Below, one piece after another: positions 60,476-64,000 of a DNA stretch of 64,000 bases. Each line of letters opens with the position of its first letter. The stretch's first letter is position 1. The notes under the pieces are model-generated. The model was not told where the DNA came from. It did not search any database and saw nothing but the letters and a program-made list of their open reading frames with translations. Source of the stretch: Liquidambar formosana (lineage: Eukaryota; Streptophyta; Magnoliopsida; Saxifragales; Altingiaceae); contig CM077820.1 in the NCBI GenBank assembly GCA_039720395.1, positions 55,000,196-55,064,195 of the forward strand, written 5' to 3'. The position numbers and the translations under genes were made by a program.

Positions 60476-61691
60476 GGACCAGTGGTTGCAGGTGAAATTG
60501 TTTACTGACTCTTCCATAAACTATTTTTTAGAGACTAATCAGATAAGGGGTATTAACTTGGTTTTCTAATATGTAGGTGTAATATCGGGTTTTCTTCTTC
60601 TTGCTCTAATAATCATTGCACTCTACAAAGCCTATAGCTCAGACAAAATCGAAAGAGAATATCAAGGAAAGATTGAAACTTTTTTGGAGGATTACAAAGC
60701 TCTCAAGCCCACTAGATATTCTTATGCTGATATTAAGAAGATTACAAATCAATTCAAGGACAAATTAGGCCAAGGAGGCTATGGAACTGTGTTCAAAGGT
60801 AAGCTTTCCAGTGAGATTCTTGTTGCCGTAAAAATTCTTGACAACTTCACTGGAAAGGGGGAAGAGTTTCTCAACGAAGTGGGAACAATGGGTACAATTC
60901 ACCATGTCAATGTGGTCCGCTTGCTCGGCTTTTGTGCTGATGGATCCAAACGAGCTCTTGTTTATGAATACTTACCCAATGAGTCGCTAGAGAAGTTCAT
61001 ATTTTCAGCAAATGGTAAGAAAGGTTTTCTTGGTTGGGAGAAGCTTCAAGATACTGCTGTAGGCATAGCCAAAGGAATTGAGTATCTTCACCAAGGGTGT
61101 GACCAGCAAATCCTCCATTTCGATATCAAACCTCATAATATCTTGCTAGATGACAACTTCAATCCAAAGATCTCCGATTTTGGTTTGGCTAAGTTGTGCT
61201 CTAAAGATCAAAGTGCTATTTCTATGACTGCAGCCAGGGGTACCATTGGCTATATTGCACCTGAAGTGTTATCTAGGAACTTTGGAAATGTTTCTCATAA
61301 GTCAGATGTTTATAGTTTTGGAATGATGTTACTTGAAATGGTTGGAGGGAGGAAGAATATTGATGTTACAGTACAGAACACAAGCCAAGCATACTTTCCA
61401 GAATGGGTTTATAATCGCTTGGGTCAAGGAGATGAGTGGCAAATCCGGATTGAGGAAGAAGGAGATGTTGAGATTGCAAAGAAATTGGCAATTGTGGGAC
61501 TTTGGTGCATTCAGTGGTATCCAATGGATCGCCCTTCAATGAAAGTTGTTGTTCAAATGTTGGAAGGAGATGGAAACAATCTAACTATGCCACCAAATCC
61601 TTTCGCTTCTACAATTCAAATGAATTCCAATGCAACCATGCCTAGAAGACCTTTTACTAGAGAATTAGCAGTCATTTCTGAATCAGATTGA
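59432..61691 (+). CDS. LRK10L-type receptor-like kinase, three exons, with poly-Thr exon
   Basis: Exons 59432-60113, 60426-60491 and 60577-61691 join in phase to 620 residues. A signal peptide (MFVLLLHLFVAIFA) precedes a GUB_WAK_bind ectodomain (ECTESRCGHQGPAIRFPFRL) ending in a WAK-associated motif (CGNCEAKGMKCRLKKN). Exon 2 is mostly a (ACA)15 run coding for Thr15, placed just outside the membrane span (VISGFLLLALIIIALYKAY, about 251-269). The kinase has LGQGGYGTVFKG (313-324), Lys335, HFDIKPHN (Asp432) and SDFGLAK (Asp450). It is non-RD like its neighbour and has all catalytic residues. It lies head to head with the minus-strand paralogue 632 bp away, from which it differs strongly in the ectodomain, so the pair is an old duplication. 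Confidence 0.92.
60431..60475 (+). repeat. Coding (ACA)15 microsatellite
   Basis: Fifteen uninterrupted ACA codons make up 45 of the 66 bases of exon 2 of the plus-strand receptor kinase. Confidence 0.95.
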
Positions 61692-64000
61692 ATCAGTATT
61701 GTAATAAATGTTTCTCATATATCATTTGTTTTTGTGTAAATCTATACCTTAAAAATCGATGGGGCTTTTAAATCATATCTTATGCCATGTATTTGCAAGT
61801 AGTATCCAATTGAAATAAGGAAACCAATCATCGATTTTATTATTTGTGAAATTCTATGTCGTATTCATTTTGTTCTACAAGAAAATAACTTATTTATTAG
61901 AAGATATATTTCCTGAATTTACAATCTCTTATTCTCTTACCCCATTTATCATCCCATTGGTGCCAATATGCAGTTCAAGGAGTACACTATATCTATCACT
62001 ATTTGCTATCTTTTTATTTATTTATTTATTTATTTTGTCAAATGAGAGGTATCCAAGTTATTAGTCCCAAATTAATCCCATGATGTACAAACCACTTGTA
62101 ACCTCGTGCATCCGATAGTGAGAGAGTAGAGACTCAAATTCGGGACCTACTATACGGTTCCTAGATTGCAGTTCTTTGCCATCTGAGTTATCCTCGCGAA
62201 ATTTTTGATATTTTTATATTTAATCATTTTACTTTTGCACCATAAACTTAGCTCAATATGGAGACAGTTTCACCTATAAATTTTCATTGGATTTCCGTTA
62301 TCTTCCCTTTTATCAAATTTATTCTTCTTAATTATTTAACTAAATGAAATATGAGACTCAATAATCTAATTGTATTCAACGTACAATTACCTAAATAAAA
62401 AATAAATAAAAATGCACATAACTATTTGTGACTCGAAAGAAGTAAACAAAATCCAATTGTGCTAGCCTATACATAAAAGGGAGAATGACCAAATGGTGGG
62501 TCGAAAAAAATGTAATTACAAATAAAGGGTCATATCTCTTTGTTTCCATTCAAAATGGTAGTATATAATGGATTTTAATCCCCCAAAGAGGGGATTTACC
62601 CTTTGCCATTTTAAAATAACAATTTTGCCCTTTTTTACTTTTTATTTTATTTTTATCCCACTTAAATGATCTTTTCACATACTTTACTTTTAGAGAAAAG
62701 CAATTATGCATGGGTAGGTGAATTAAATTTAAACCATGCTTTTTTTTACAAAGAATGATAAAAAAAAAAAATAATAATAATAAATTTGGAAAATTAAATC
62801 ACTTTTTTTTTTCTTTTTTCTCTTTCCTCAACACAGAGGAGAAATATTGGTTAAGTTTTATTTAGTAAAAAGAAAGAAGAACAGAATGATACGATTTGGG
62901 TGGGGTATAAAAAGAAAAAAATTTACAAAAATGGTTGTAGACACCCTATTTTGTACCACCTAATAATTCTAAAATCCTTTTTAATCCCGATGATGAGGTT
63001 TATTATTCGTCTTGACAAATACGAAGTGATCCCAAACAAGCCAATGAAGTCACAGCAAAAATCCTAAGTTTGTAGCCATTTTGCATTTAGCTCTACTACA
63101 TACACACCTATAATGGGTGCGGACGCATTCATGCGTACGCAACCACTTGGGGTGCGTACGCACCCTCCCTTTTTTTATGGAAACTCTAGATTTAGTAGTC
63201 CTTTCTCCCCAAGACTTTTAATTGAAAGCAAGAATCCTATTTGGAATGCGATTGCGGTTAGCAACGCGGGAAGGACTCCCAAAACCCTAAGGATCCCTAT
63301 ATATACACCATTATAATTCTGAAAGGGGGACCGGAACCCTAATCCAAGGAGTTACCATACACTTCACCCACAAATCCTAAATTGAGGATTCATGCTATGA
63401 TTTTGGAGGCTTGCAATGAGGAACTAAGTGGATTTGGAGGCCCAAAAACCTGAGGGAAACTTTCCTAACAATTTCTATTCAGTTTCATAGGTTGTGGTTA
63501 TGCATGATTAAAGTAATATTGGTATAATCACATGCATGCTAGTTGATATGTGTTATTTATTTATTACGCATGATTTAGAAGAATAGGGTTGTTAAAGAGT
63601 GAAATTCGTCATAATTCAGCAACAGTTTTCTAAAATCAGCAATCGTATTTTAATCATAACTTTTGACTCCAAAGTCGGAATTCGATGAAATTAGTTTTTT
63701 TCGAAAGATAATTCAATTCTCTACAACTTTATATTTCACAAGATTTGTCTAATTCCAACGTTTTCATACCCAAAAAGGCGATTGAAATTTATGCTGTTGC
63801 AAAGTGATGAAAATCACTTTTCTTTCTCTTTTTCTCTTTTGTTTATTTGATCTCATTATACATGATTATGGGTGAAATATGATGTTAGAATGCATGTTTA
63901 GGATGAATAAGTTATATAATCATTGTATATTATGCCATGATAGTGGAGTGGGTTAAATTTAAATAGGACCAATTGCTCGCTTATCATCGTTGATATCAAT
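61692..64000. other. Intergenic DNA to window end
   Basis: AT-rich. No gene is supported. The stretch near 63630-63770 (TCATAACTTTTGACTCCAAAG and following) resembles wording common in plant LTR elements, but no LTR boundary is visible. Confidence 0.45.
62100..62205 (-). repeat. tRNA-derived SINE-like stretch
   Basis: On the minus strand TAACTCAGATGG (62190-62179) resembles an A box and GGTCCCGAATTTGAGTC (near 62147-62131) a B box. It is a fragment with no clear 3' end. Confidence 0.4.

Overview
This is a plant nuclear genome window. The evidence is GT-AG introns, AT-rich intergenic DNA dense in MITEs, Helitrons, hAT and Mutator-like elements, and plant-restricted gene families: PPR, plant GPAT, CC-NB-LRR, LRK10L receptor kinases and F-box/FBA proteins. 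It looks like a eudicot, perhaps a woody one, but the sequence does not fix the species. No organellar, bacterial or viral genes, rRNA genes or CRISPR arrays were seen.

Layout. 0-1.2 kb: a single-exon WRN-type 3'-5' exonuclease (+). 2-3.3 kb: foldback MITEs. 3.4-7.7 kb: a conserved plant membrane protein with several exons (+) and an apparent 1-base frameshift. 8.7-11.1 kb: a small three-exon gene (-) for a probably mitochondrial protein, also with a possible 1-base insertion. 12.4-14.0 kb: an intronless PPR gene (+). 15.5-17.1 kb: a two-exon GPAT2/3-like glycerol-3-phosphate acyltransferase (-) with an 8-bp near-duplication that breaks its frame. 17-21 kb: gene-poor, with a SINE, a 35-bp tandem duplication and a MITE. 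21.8-22.0 kb: a small tail-anchored protein (-). 23.5-29.9 kb: transposon-rich, with a 5'-truncated LINE bounded by 14-bp repeats, a 1.6-kb Mutator-like element with long inverted repeats and a decayed hAT transposase. 30-45 kb: a tandem array of F-box/FBA genes on the minus strand. Only one of five copies is intact. 46.4-50.5 kb: a two-exon CC-NB-LRR resistance gene (+). 52.3-53.0 kb: a recent ~98% identical fragment of the intact F-box gene. 53.6-55.7 kb: a non-autonomous hAT-like element with target-site duplications. 56.1-61.7 kb: two LRK10L-type receptor kinases in head-to-head orientation. 61.7-64 kb: intergenic, with a tRNA-derived SINE-like stretch.

Functionally the right half is a typical fast-evolving defence and surveillance neighbourhood (F-box array, NLR, receptor kinases). 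The left half holds ordinary housekeeping or metabolic genes. I did not find a convincing new multi-gene system. The more interesting signals are structural: transposon boundaries and a possible excision footprint, a dispersed F-box fragment, a (ACA)15 repeat that forms most of a receptor-kinase exon, and recurrent small indels in otherwise conserved reading frames.
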